From Cristatella mucedo (taxonomy: Eukaryota > Bryozoa > Phylactolaemata > Cristatellidae), in NCBI GenBank assembly GCA_009760855.2, contig WPIO01000167.1, positions 472,501 through 536,500 of the forward strand: a stretch of DNA of 64,000 bases, given 5' to 3'. Under the pieces are notes generated by a model, which saw only the letters and a program-made list of their open reading frames with translations, did not search any database and had not been told where the DNA came from. Below, piece by piece: positions 13,332-24,400 of this stretch (positions are counted from its first letter, which is position 1; each line of letters starts with the position of its first letter). The translations under genes were made by a program, and so were the position numbers.

Positions 13332-13750
13332 AGAGGACGCAGCCTTCGTAGTTGGATCTTGATGTGATTGATATCGGCTGGCCTGTCAACCCTGTGGTCT
13401 TGGCTAGCAATTTAAGAAGAGGGTTGTGGCCCAAAGTGGCTGTCACTGTCACCGCCAGCCGTCCGAGAGTTGCCGGACGGGTTTCCGCAAGAACCAGAGA
13501 GGTGGCTGAAAAGCACCAGCGTCCTCTGGGACGCAGTTGGTCTTGGTAAACGGTTCCCATGAGAACGAGCGAGTTGGCTGAAAAGCACCGGCATTCTCGA
13601 GCTGTTAGCCAGAGGACGCAGCGGTGCGGTAGGTACGACAGCAGGCTGATCGATGTCGATTGGCCTGTCAAACCCATTGTCCTGGCTAGCTATTTATGGC
13701 GGCGCTCGCTCAGGGTTCCTTCTTCATCTGCGGCTCTTTTTCGACGCCGT
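13332..13750. repeat. Tandem duplication with period about 280 bp
   Basis: gaggacgcagc...ggcctgtcaa...ttggctagcaattta (13332-13415) recurs as gaggacgcagc...ggcctgtcaaa...ctggctagctattta (13612-13697). Between them, gtggctgaaaagcaccagcg and gttggctgaaaagcaccggc (13504, 13572) are a shorter inner repeat. Confidence 0.6.
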
Positions 13751-13773
13751 CGCCGGCAGTTGCCAGACTAATT

Positions 13774-14025
13774 TCTCTAATAATAATGTTAATGCACTTG
13801 ATAAAGCGCCCTCAGAGAACTCACTCTCTTTCTAGGTGCTTTACATTTGCTGCAAAGGAGACGCGATCGAATAGTAAGTGGTATCATGCTTGATGAACAA
13901 TATGAATAACACGGTTAGGGGTTACTTGCACAGGGTCAGCATGCAAGTGTAGTTAGTGGCAGCATGTGTAGTGTCCGCACGCATAAGCGAATAAAGGCCG
14001 AATCACAGGGACCCATGTTCCTAAA
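13774..14025 (-). mobile_element. LINE-A 3' end fragment
   Basis: Runs from taataataatgttaatgcac through gcgccctcagagaactca to caggcgcatgc-type repeats and cgaatcacagggaccc. Same order as 33640-33880. Confidence 0.8.
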
Positions 14026-14524
14026 AGCAAGGGAGAAGGGCTGGCTGATCGCCGGTGACTGACAGCGAGTCAGAGCCAGGAGAATTCGGTGGACGCCACC
14101 GAATGCGATTGTTTAGCGTCCGCGGCTAGCATTTTGTGTTTGCGTATTTGTGCGTACGTGCGTGTGGTCCAGACGTAGGGATGTGCAGTTGCGACCTAGA
14201 AGTAGTTAGTTGAAGTGTGGACGAGGAGGTAATTCTTCGTAGGTGAGACGGACCTCCCCCCAATACTTACTTTGTTGCGTTGGTGGAGGTATTCCTGCCT
14301 GTAAGGTGACAGCGGAGCCCTAGTTCTCCAGCCAGGAGTCGGTGTCCGAGGTACTCCTGCCTTTTTGCGAAGGCAGAGGCGGAACCCTAGACCTCCTCCA
14401 GGCCTACGCTCCGGTCGTTCGGACATTCCGTCTCTTTGGGTCGTTCCCGCTATAGACGTAGGCAGCCTGAGTTCGCGGTCGTATTTCCCGAAAGAGTGAT
14501 GGTGCTGTGGAGAGCCCGCGAGGA

Positions 14525-14665
14525 GTGTATAGTGTATCAACTCAGATGGCCGTCCGTTGCACTGACTTGAATATTCAGCTGCCTACGATGACCTTGTATC
14601 AATAACTGGTAAGTCACAGCTAACGACGCATCTGTTAAGCTTAGTTTTTTCTCTTCGAGAGGATA
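14525..14665 (+). mobile_element. LINE-C 3' end, inverted relative to the copy at 18535
   Basis: gatggccgtccgttgcactg, ttcagctgcctacgatgacc and caataactggtaagtcacag are shared with the complement of 18690-18545, about 4 kb away. Confidence 0.5.
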
Positions 14666-14734
14666 AACTTTACTAGGCGCGAAGCAAAAAATATACGCTT
14701 TCGAAGAAAGTCCAGTAAAATCCTCCATACATGT

Positions 14735-15480
14735 GCATCTCTCTTCCCAATTCACGCCACGAACTCACGACCCCTTAGCAATGGTGAGTGGGTTAGCGCT
14801 AGAAACGCTCTTTTTCGTGGCCACCCTCCTATTGCGGGCTGCCGCGAACCGAACCGCGTCCTGCAGCAGGCTACGCCGCTTAGTGAAGCGGCAGGTTACG
14901 CCTCCTCCGCCTTCCGCCTTCGGCGCTACACGCCCGTACATCCGCGGGTCGAGTGCGGCGGCGCTTACGAGATGGCCAGCCAGTCTCGCAGTAGCAGCGC
15001 CAGCACCGTCTGTCACTGCCGGCTGCGCACCGCCAGTGCAAGACCGTGGGCTAGCCAAAAAGAGAGCGCCAGTCTCGCCAGCGGAAACGCTGGTCCGAGC
15101 ATTCACGCGGAGCTTTCGTTCGTACGTAGCTCCGACACCACCACCGGTGCCCGTTCGGTTGCAGCAGCAGTACAACTACTGGATCGTACTGAACACGCGT
15201 CCCACCCACCCACCCCCCACGTGCCGATAGCTCACTCCTAGCGGTAGCGGAAGGGTGTAGGTGTCTCTTCGGAATCCGCCTCCTACGAGCGTGTCGTAAA
15301 AGAGCTAGGCCGAGAGCGCGGAGCCAAGCCTTCGCCCCCCCCCCCCCCCCCCGACCTGCAGGAGGCGGAGCGCCACGCCACCGCGTCCGTCCCTAGCCCC
15401 GCCCCTCCTCGGCATCGCTTGGGTCTCTCCACTCAGTTCCGGCTGCGTCAGGCCCAGCCGCTCGCGACAGACTGGCGTCG
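14735..15480. other. CpG-rich block
   Basis: CpG- and GC-dense with sharp edges. The plus strand has an ATG (14780) opening MVSGLALETLFFVATLLLRA, signal-peptide-like, but the same ATG overlaps a donor-like caatg|gtgagt and no downstream exon could be joined. Possible promoter or first exon of an unseen gene. Confidence 0.4.
15335..15352. repeat. Poly-C tract (18 bases)
   Basis: Pure C run inside a CpG-rich block. Confidence 0.98.
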
Positions 15481-16294
15481 TCGCTCGCTTGTTACGCCTG
15501 CTGCATGTTTTCCGATTTTCAACTTCGCGCTTGAAGTTCTACGGCTCAACCTAAGATAATAACAATAATACATTTGTGTAGCCGAGTTCCAGGGGTCAGA
15601 AGCTATTTCCCGTCAAGCCCCGCCATTTTTTGACCACGCCGCCTCTCGCCATGCCGCTGAGCTAGGGTAAGACGAGCGGCCGTCAGATTAGACCTATTTA
15701 TAATATCGCATGCGCCAACAAAAACAGGGGAACTAAACAAGTCTACAGGGAAGGTCCTAAACAAAGTACACTAAAGGGGCGCAAGACGACGCAGCAAGCG
15801 CGAACAAACGTGTTAGTTGGTCAGTCGGCTTCCGCAGTCCCGCAATTGTACCGACTCCGAATCCAGCAGTACGAGCGTACGCCGTAAAAGATCCGTCTAG
15901 CTGAGTAACTGCTTGGCTAGTCGGAGTCAACGTCCACCACAGTCGAGAGCTTCCGCCGAAAGACGCCAACACACGGGGGTGGGTCACGTACACGCTACAC
16001 GGGGAACGCGGAAAATACGTCTCTAAAACGAGCGTGCTATCCAACTCCGCTCGGGCCTTGGGCACTCGTCGCCTTGCGGGCGTGGCCTCATTGCCGGAGC
16101 ACGCCAGCAAACATCCGGGTGCATAACTCGGCAATACCGGGAGCCTCCAACACCACGACTTACTCGGCCAACTTCTCCTACCCAAGAGCCCCGGTGACCC
16201 CTCGTCACCGCACATGCCATACGTCAGACCTGGTGTAGCCGGTGACCCTTACCGCGATACAGCCGTCCTGTCGCAGCCAACCGAACCTAGCATG

Positions 16295-16790
16295 TGTACA
16301 TTTGTATAGCACCCTCAGGTAATCTCTTTCTATGCACTTTACGTGTGCAGTAAAGGAAGCATTTTCATATATGTAGTGATAGCATTAACAGTGTCAACAA
16401 GAATAACACGGTACGAGATGACATACACAGGGTCAGCATGTAAATATGGTTAGTGGCAGCATCCGCAGTTTCAGCACGCGTTTTCACACAAAGGATGAAT
16501 AGCATGGACCAACTAAATGCTGGGATAAATAGGTGCTATTTTAGCTTCATTTTCATATCATAGTCAAGTCAGGGTAGATGTCGTGGCGCAAGTCGGAAGT
16601 GAGTTCCAGGCTTTGGGAGCGTACGAACACAAAGGCACGGTCTCCAAAAGATTTAGGGTTCGTATGAGGTAAGCGATGCGATTTAGGAAAGCTGGTGGTA
16701 CGATGCCTAGCCTAGTAAGTGAGCAGATCTGATATGTAGGCTGGAGCCAAAGAATGGAGGGACCTAAAAGTGAATGACTGAACATTGAAG
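16295..16790 (-). mobile_element. LINE-A 3' fragment with C-terminal coding debris
   Basis: Tail block at 16300-16370, then ggttagtggcagcatc and gagttccaggctttgggagc (minus-strand APKAWNSLPT). Truncated at about 16790. Confidence 0.8.
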
Positions 16791-17539
16791 CCAAAATTTC
16801 TTATCGATAGCAGTCCCAGCACATCCATGCTGAGTCTGCGCCACTCAGCGTCTTGCAAATTAATTAACAGCAGCTACTGCCATGGCGATTTGCTGGTCCG
16901 ACGCGACGCCGTGTATGCTGCCAGAATCATTCAGATCGCCGCTCATTTTGTCTCTTGGAACTTTTAGTTTGGCCTATCGCCGTTGAGATAGAAAGTGGCA
17001 CTAGCGCTCATTCACCCAGTCGAAGAAATAGCCTGCAAGATATTAGCAGGACGCACTACGACTCTTGCAAAACTGTTCCAAGAATTTACGATCACTAACT
17101 TTCAGGATGCACCTGCGCTGCCTCTCTATTACCCAGTTTGAAACTGACGCCAGAACGCATTGAAATCCTAGGATTAGATCGCGCTTAGCATCAGCTGCCA
17201 AATATTAACTTTGGGCATTCAACCAAAGATTATGGGTCGCATTGTGCATAAACGAGGCAGATAAGACACATTCGATTCACTGGTCAATTGCTCAGTTTCC
17301 AGCGTCACTGTTCAGTTGCTCGCGGGTCAGCGGTCACCGGTCGTGGTGGACACCTCTGGTTTCCGTTCGAGCAGACGATTCCCTTTTAGAGGCCATTCGA
17401 GCTGTCTGCGAGTGCAGTTACGCTTGTGCTAGTCCCTAAGTTTCCGACCTGAACTAAGATGTGAGTTACTTGGTGCCTAGTAATTGGAGTGGTGCTTTTC
17501 GGCTTAGCCGCTCAAGTGGCTGCCTGAAGCGCGTACGCA

Positions 17540-18125
17540 CCGAGCGCTATCGCAAAGGCGATAGCGGTGACACAAGATGACAGCTTGGGTCCGTAGCTAG
17601 CCGAGTCCATCTTCAAGCTCTACCAGATCGATAGCATTTACGTTCCGCAGCACGGAAGCGCTTCAGCCAGGCGGCCGCAAGGTTGTCAGTAAAACAGTGG
17701 CACTACGTGCAGACCAAGACAGCAGCGACACAGAAGGACGCAGTGAGTCGTGAACGAGCTTCGAGCGTGTGCGAGCACGTCCAGCGGTGTCGGTTTGGTG
17801 CGACGCAATCCGATAGCCGCACAGTCGAACGCGTCCCGAACCGTGCGCTACGGACGACCAGGCACGGAGCAGGACATCGGGCCGTCGATAGCTCCTATAC
17901 CTAGCCTGCCGCGGCTATCGGAAGCCATCCCGACGCGACTCGAACGGGCGGGTGCAAAGTTTCCTAAATTTTGTTCCCCAGCCGTCGCGAAGGAATCGCA
18001 GTTAGCCAACGACCGTCGTTCGCCCCGATAGCCAATCGACGGAGGCCGACCCAACGGCTCCGCGCCAGCGGCCAGACGCCGGCCAGAGAAACGGAAGGCG
18101 CGACCACGCGCCTTCGAATCACCGA
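17540..18125. other. CpG-rich block, no gene recognised
   Basis: GC-rich with many CGs. Short overlapping open frames on both strands, as expected from composition alone. No splice-supported exon found. Confidence 0.4.
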
Positions 18126-18534
18126 ACCGAACGCAGCAAATAGATAGGTCTTACATGTATTTTGCCCCAGACTCTGCCGATACCTGGCATGCGAATTTGA
18201 GTCGGCTTCAATGACTTATTACGTAAGCAAACATGCATGCCAGGCAATCGAATTTAACAATAATAATAATAATATTGAATTGTGTCTTTTCATAACACGC
18301 CTTGAGACCTAAATATAGATTCAGGCACTGTGAAACTCGCTGCAAGAAAATCAATAAACATCGGTTAGAGATGTGCATAGTATCATGTTCGGAAAAGCAT
18401 CCAAGAGCCAACAAATATCATGCTTAGGCCAGTAAGCTAATGCAAGCAAGAAGACACTCGCGGCCACCGGTCAGCAAGACCTCTGGCTAGCAACTCACAC
18501 TGAATCGAGTCGCTCAGTCGAGCATAGTGAGCTC

Positions 18535-18860
18535 ATACAAACATAAAAAGATGAGCTGATTGTGGAGAAAAAACTAAGCCTAACGGATACGTCGTAAGCT
18601 GTGACTTACCAGTTATTGATGCAAGGTCATCGCAGGCAGCTGAAATTTCAAGTCGGTGCAGCGGACGGCCATTTGAGTTGATGCAGAGGAGTGCGCGCTC
18701 ACAATGGAGGAGCGAGGAGGTCGGATATTAAGGCTGGTACAAGAGAATGTACCGACTTGACAGACAGGCAGAGAATCTTGAAATCGATTAAAGACAGTAT
18801 AAGAAGCCAGTCAAGCTCGTCTAGCAGTAGAGTGACGTGGCAGATGCGCCTCTGATGATC
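18535..18860 (-). mobile_element. LINE-C 3' fragment
   Basis: Minus strand: actggcttcttatactgtc, atcgatttcaagattctctg, gacctcctcgctcctcc, then gctgcctgcgatgaccttgc. The last 150 bases are repeated in inverse orientation at 14525-14665. Confidence 0.5.
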
Positions 18861-19428
18861 CGGTGGGAGCCGCTGAACCTTGCAACGGTTGCATGCGATG
18901 AAGAGTCCGATAGGATGGAATAGAGGGAGTGGCTACTACGCAGGCGCGCGCGCAATTACAAATGCCGCTTTTTTTGGCTTCCTCCTCCTATCGAAGCATG
19001 GCCTGATTCAGGTCCTCTTCCTTAGTGAAAAATAAGCCAACTTGACTTTCGAGTAATCGTGCTCATCCAATTGACAGGTCGTTTCAGAACGGCGGCTCGC
19101 CTGGCTACGAGCAGACGTAGGCGGATTGATGCTAAATGGAGCCTTTTCATGGTGCGGTCTTACAACTTAAGGACAGTACTTAGGTCGCACATAGCCAGTA
19201 AATTAATCATATCTTTGTTATGCCTCTGGAAATTAGTGACCATCCTGGTGCGAATGTCAGTTTTGCAAGCTGCCAAATAAGGTGAGCTGAATAAGAATTA
19301 AGGATTAGGAAATGCCTGCTGCCCTTATCGAACAGGCTTTCAGTGGCTGCAGTGCTCTCACTTGGTTGCTAGTGCCCCTTCACCCACGCACGTACGCACG
19401 CACGCAAATACTCACATAAAAACAGATA

Positions 19429-19460
19429 CACACACACACACACACACATACACTACGCAT

Positions 19461-19508
<48 letters not shown>

Positions 19509-19534
19509 CGCATGCACAGACAGACACACAGACA

Positions 19535-19579
<45 letters not shown>

Positions 19580-19602
19580 GCGCGCGCACGCACACACACA
19601 CA
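19429..19602. repeat. CA microsatellite, interrupted
   Basis: Three long CA blocks separated by tacgcatgcacagacag-type interruptions. The His/Thr and Val/Cys open frames here are artefacts. Confidence 0.95.
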
Positions 19603-19841
19603 CGCACACCAGTAGCAGGGGTAAGTAGCTCCAGAGCGCTCAAAGGATGTATCGTGCCTGCGATTCGGCCACTCTTGACTGCCTAAAACGAAGCCGGTCC
19701 ATCATCTTTTTATAAACCCTTTTCTAACTCTGAAGATAAACAAAGAATAGGCTATAGAATACTCCAAGTACAGCCTGACAATAATCCTATAATGATTGTG
19801 TCCACACAGTACAGCTCTTTCAAGTACCACAGCCATTGCAT

Positions 19842-19960
19842 CTAAAATAATAATTATAGAAATACAACTTTATTTGCATGACATCCTCAGTGAGCTTAGT
19901 TTCTCTCTAGGCACTTTACATATAGGGTGGTGCGATATACTCCATTCCCTTGTTTGCACT
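19842..19960 (-). mobile_element. LINE-A 3' end fragment
   Basis: aataataattatagaaatac followed by the tttctctctaggcactttac block. Short and diverged. Confidence 0.45.
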
Positions 19961-19999
19961 CGGAAAAATCTGCTAACCATGAGCAGCACTGCTAACAAT

Positions 20000-20620
20000 A
20001 ATGCCGGTCGTACAAACAGTAGCAAACATCGGGCAGCGAAACTTCGCGCCGCACTCGAAACGACGCGACCGCAGCAGCCCGTTTTTTAGCAAGACGGGAG
20101 CGACCTGGGCAGCCGGACTCGGCACTGGGCTGCAGCACCACTCAAAGCCAGATTTGGGCAGCCGCTGTCTGGTCGCTGAAGAGCGTTGCTATGCTAGGAC
20201 GCAGCCGCCGCCGCCGTCGCCGCCGCACCTCACGTGCCTCGAGCGCCTCGAGGATCTCTCGTGGCCATCACAAGGCGATAGCGGCTACGGCGGCGGCGGC
20301 GCACCCGTCAGCCGCCGCCGGCTCCCCGCTATCGCCGCCGCCGTCACCGTCGGGCGATCGTCGGGCGATCGAGAGCCATGGCGCGGCGCCTCGCTTCCCG
20401 CGCGGTCGTCGCAGGCATCCTTTTTGTCGGATGGCGGCACGCCGCAGGCCTCGTCATCTTAGAGCAGCTGTCGCCGTGCAAGGTGAACACGGACAAAGGC
20501 CTCGTCGACTTAAGCGCACTGGCCGGAACTTCGGGAAAGCCGGGGTAAGCGACTTCCGGAATGCGACAGCGGCCCGAGGAGGCCGGCCGACCGGCGGCGA
20601 GTTCGCTTTTAATCTATTTT
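20000..20620. promoter_or_regulatory. CpG-rich block at the start of MRH receptor copy 2
   Basis: GC- and CpG-dense sequence with CCG/GCC runs around the predicted first exon, in AT-richer surroundings. A CpG-island type promoter is the natural reading. The repeated cgggcgatcg pairs near 20350-20370 could be binding sites. I see no clear TATA box. Confidence 0.45.
20378..20544 (+). CDS. MRH receptor copy 2, exon 1 (signal peptide, start of MRH domain)
   Basis: The ATG sits in a good context (gagccATGG). It opens MARRLASRAVVAGILFVGW, a basic N-terminus followed by a hydrophobic core, then the first MRH cysteine and VDLSAL. The donor is GG|gtaagc. The frame would stop at the TAA overlapping the donor, which marks the exon end. 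It leaves two bases (GG) that the next exon completes as glycine. The exon lies in a CpG-rich block expected of a promoter. Confidence 0.85.
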
Positions 20621-20654
20621 CCAAAACTTCATATCCGTCCTGATCGGTCGCTCC

Positions 20655-20721
<67 letters not shown>

Positions 20722-21369
20722 TCGCTCTCTCTCTCTCTCTCTCCGCTTTCTCCTGCGCTGGTTTGGCCCAGCGATCAAGGCCTTCAACGACCGAGGTCAA
20801 GGTGAATGAATGTATTTGATGACTGAGGTCGTGGGCTAGAGCTTCGCTGTATGCGCGAAGCGCCTGAATAGAGAGTAAATTCTCTCAGGCTGCTACACTG
20901 GTGAATTATGTTAAATTACATTATAGAATTAGTCTAAGTGCAAAATAATAATACTGCAGCCTTCCCAGCAACCTGGCGCACGCGGTTCGATTAATACGTC
21001 CTGCCCGTTCGAAGAGCTCGACGGGAACGAAAAAAGCGGCAACGGAAGCCAAAGTGGGCGTGCCTCTTCTCTCTCTAGGCTTGCACCCACCCACGAATTC
21101 TGGCCGAAGACGTTTTGTGAATGCTTAGAAACTCACTGACGACGCGACCGATGACAACGAGATCTCAGTCAGTGTGTAGGGTGCTCCCTCTTTACGACCC
21201 GGATCGCGGGTTAAAGTCCTGGTATGGGCGATCTTCTATTGCTCACGGCAAGCAGCGGCGGTAGCCATTATTGCTTTTCTGCCGCTACACGAACGAGGCT
21301 GTTGAATCCGAAAACCTTTCTGTTTATATATATATATACATATATGTATATATATATATACATATATAC

Positions 21370-21409
<40 letters not shown>

Positions 21410-24400
21410 GAATCGCGAAAATAACTCGAGTCGCTGCCGAGCGGACGGAACAATGTCTTCCCATGATGCCGCCGATGCTTGAGAGATAGAATGAATGACA
21501 ATGAACACATAGACTTTACCTGCATTTTATGTATGTAAATGTTAAGAAGCGTATTTTTATAAGCAGTCACACCTCCAAAGACTGATTCGACAACGGTGGG
21601 TAATGTATGAACAATCGCGGGAAGCAACACTGGAGCTCACGACCGCCATGGAGGATCCACAAGCTCCGGAGAATCTCAAAGTATATTAGCGAGTCCTGCT
21701 TTTGTCTTTCATCGACTACCGCCGACGTAGTACGCTCACACAGTCCGCCTCCCAGCTAGTGCTCGCCAAGCACAACATTTTTAAATTCTACTTTAAGGCT
21801 TTCCAGCGCTAAGCTGGAGAGTCTGCATCTAGCTTTGCATTTTGCATTCCGCTTCACCAAAGGCCTAGGCTTCCGCGCCAGTCAGTGCGATTGATCTACT
21901 TTGCCTCAGCACAAGATCGGTGAAGTGATTCAAGAAGCAATTCTCATCCTCAACTCATCGACTTCAAGATGTTGTCAATCACATTAGGTCCCTTCATTCT
22001 TTGGCTCCAGCCAGCCTATCAGGTCTACTCCTCCACCAGACTAAGCAACGTGCCATCCGCTTTTCGGAATCTTACTTTACCTCGTACAAACCTCAAATTC
22101 TTTGGACACGATATCTTCTGACTTTTCCAAATTTAAAAAGAAACTGAAAGCGTCCTTAGCGTCCTCTGGATTCTTCTCTTAACCGCCGCATGCCTTAACG
22201 GCGTCCAGCTGGTCTGGGTGAGAAGCAGAAACGTAGCGCATTATCTCTTTCACGCATTCATTAGAAATAGGCCATTTCAGCTTCTGGAGCATTTAATAAA
22301 GCATTGAGACAATGTTGGAAAACTAAGAATTTTGTACCCGACACGCTCAAGATTCTCATGTCGATAATGTGAGAGAGAGAACCTTTGACTAGTAGGGAGT
22401 CTTCAGTGAGTCTCAGTCCCGCTAAATAAAAAAAAGACAGAAAAAAGCCTCATGGCTTCGTGGCAGTGTGGAATGTCGTTTCCCTGGTGCAACAGTGGCC
22501 GTAGCACGACCAGATCGAGGCTCTGCGAGCGCTATGGCCCACTGAATCCCGCCGCGCCGTGGTTTTAGGTTCCCCGACATCGCGTCTACGACAGGAGTAT
22601 TCCGCAAGTACGACTGGAACCCGTGCGCCGACTTTAAGGAAGCGAGAGAGAAGTCCACGAAAAACTGCCAGGGCGTGGCGGTAAGTGAAAGCCGCGAAGC
22701 TCGCCTCCGTACGTCAGTCGGCGCAGACGGCGCATCCCAGAATGCCGAGCGCATCCCAGAATGCCGAGCGCGATCGCTGGACGCGCTCGCTGCTTGCACG
22801 GTTGGCTCCTCCGCTCGAGCGCCGATCGATCGATCGAACGTCGTCGTCGGGCCGCTGGGTGGGCGCTGCGTAATGCGGGGCCACTTTCGATCACTCGCAC
22901 GCAGTTGGTTTCCGCCGTTTCCGCTTTCGCCTCTTTCCTACCGCCAGCCAGCGAGAGCCGCACCGCGAGCAGAGAAAGAGCGAGCGCGCGGCCGGTGCGC
23001 GCGGCGGCGCGTCGACGAGAGCGCGCGACTCGCCCTGCGCGGGCAGCACGTCAGGGCGGCGCCGCGTCGCCGCGAGTCGAGACGGCGCCGCCCTGCAGGT
23101 TCGCCGATGCGCACAGGCTAGACCTTGGCCAATGCAAGACGGAATCGGCAGGAAAAGCCAGAACCTGCACTAATTTGTTTGTTTTTAAGTCCCACGAAAA
23201 GCCCTCGTGATCTTTGCACGACATAACCGCCCGCGATCCGAAAATGGAGCCCAGAGAAAAGCCGCCAAAAGATAATCCAAAATCCGAGCGTGTAAAGTTA
23301 GCGGTCTTTTCCGCCTTGATTTGCATGAAAGTAAATTTGAGCAAATAGTTTCGAGGAGAAACTTAAGCACTCGATTCATGGGGCCCCGGACTTCCGTGAA
23401 ATCAGCTTCTCTTAGTCAACCCGCGTCCAAGTCCTGCATGTCAGGAGCCAGGCGATCGCACCGCGAGCGACGACGCGCGAGACGAAGATCCGTCGACGCC
23501 GAAGTCGACGAGCCCAGAATTCGTCTTTCAAAAATGTGTTAGGCAAGCGATCTAGTGTGTGTGTGTGCATTTCCTATACAGGCAACAGTGGAAATTTTTA
23601 ATCAGATGTTTTGGAAAGTGCCAAGAAGTAAATTGAGTTCTCCCGAGGCGCTGTACGAATCTATTGCCATTATTTGCATTACAAATTATGCTACTGCCCC
23701 TACGAAGAAAGAAAATGGCTGACAATGCGTAAATACCTTCTTTTGACGATGAGAGGCTACTTTCTATTACAGCGTATATAAAGTACTAAGAAAGAGACTA
23801 ATTTATCTGAGGGTGCTATTAAAATGAATCATTATTATTATCACTCAGACATTGGTTTGCCACAGACACATTCGAGGTGCAACAGAAATGCTACATGAAT
23901 TACCTATTTGCTCGTGCGGGAAAATTAAGAACTCGGCTTGCTCCATTGTAATGATAACAATAAACACGCAACCAACTAGCAGCTCTGAGAAATTGTGTAG
24001 CTCTGAGCAGACGAAACCCGGACGATCACTGCTCTATAACTGTGGGTGGTTGCGTATAAATCAGACTAGCAGATATTATAAGGACTCTGAATTGTAGACT
24101 TAGCTTGTGCAGCTCTCGCAACAAGTTTCTGGCTCTTTTCTGGCTGTGGTCTCTGGTGAAATCTCTTTCTCGGCTGGTTTTGAATGCTAGTTTTTGAAGA
24201 ATATTTTTTTTCTGCTCCCCATGTTCACCACTTGTTCTCATTTTTGACATATTTGCACGAGATTATCTTCAGCGACTGCTGATTGCACACCAAAAATCAG
24301 TGAGGCCTCAAGTTCGCTATTTTAAATTTCCACCAAAAAGATTACCTAACCATCGTGTCTTTTTTCTTATGCTCCCAAAATATATCCGCTGACATCCTAC

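Larger units (their letters stand above)
15481..18534. other. Intergenic, mostly unrecognised
   Basis: Contains the LINE-A fragment at 16295-16790 and a CpG block. 15757-16215 has a long minus-strand frame without motifs. tagccggtgaccctta (16236) recurs at 48600, a sign of another dispersed repeat. Confidence 0.35.

Noticed and set aside
14780..15230. Signal-peptide-like frame (MVSGLALETLFFVATLLLRA) as a secreted protein
   Set aside because: The opposite strand is equally open, no downstream exon fits, and the region is GC-rich. Kept only as a CpG-rich block.
19362..19628. His-Thr and Val-Cys repeat frames
   Set aside because: They are translations of the CA microsatellite.
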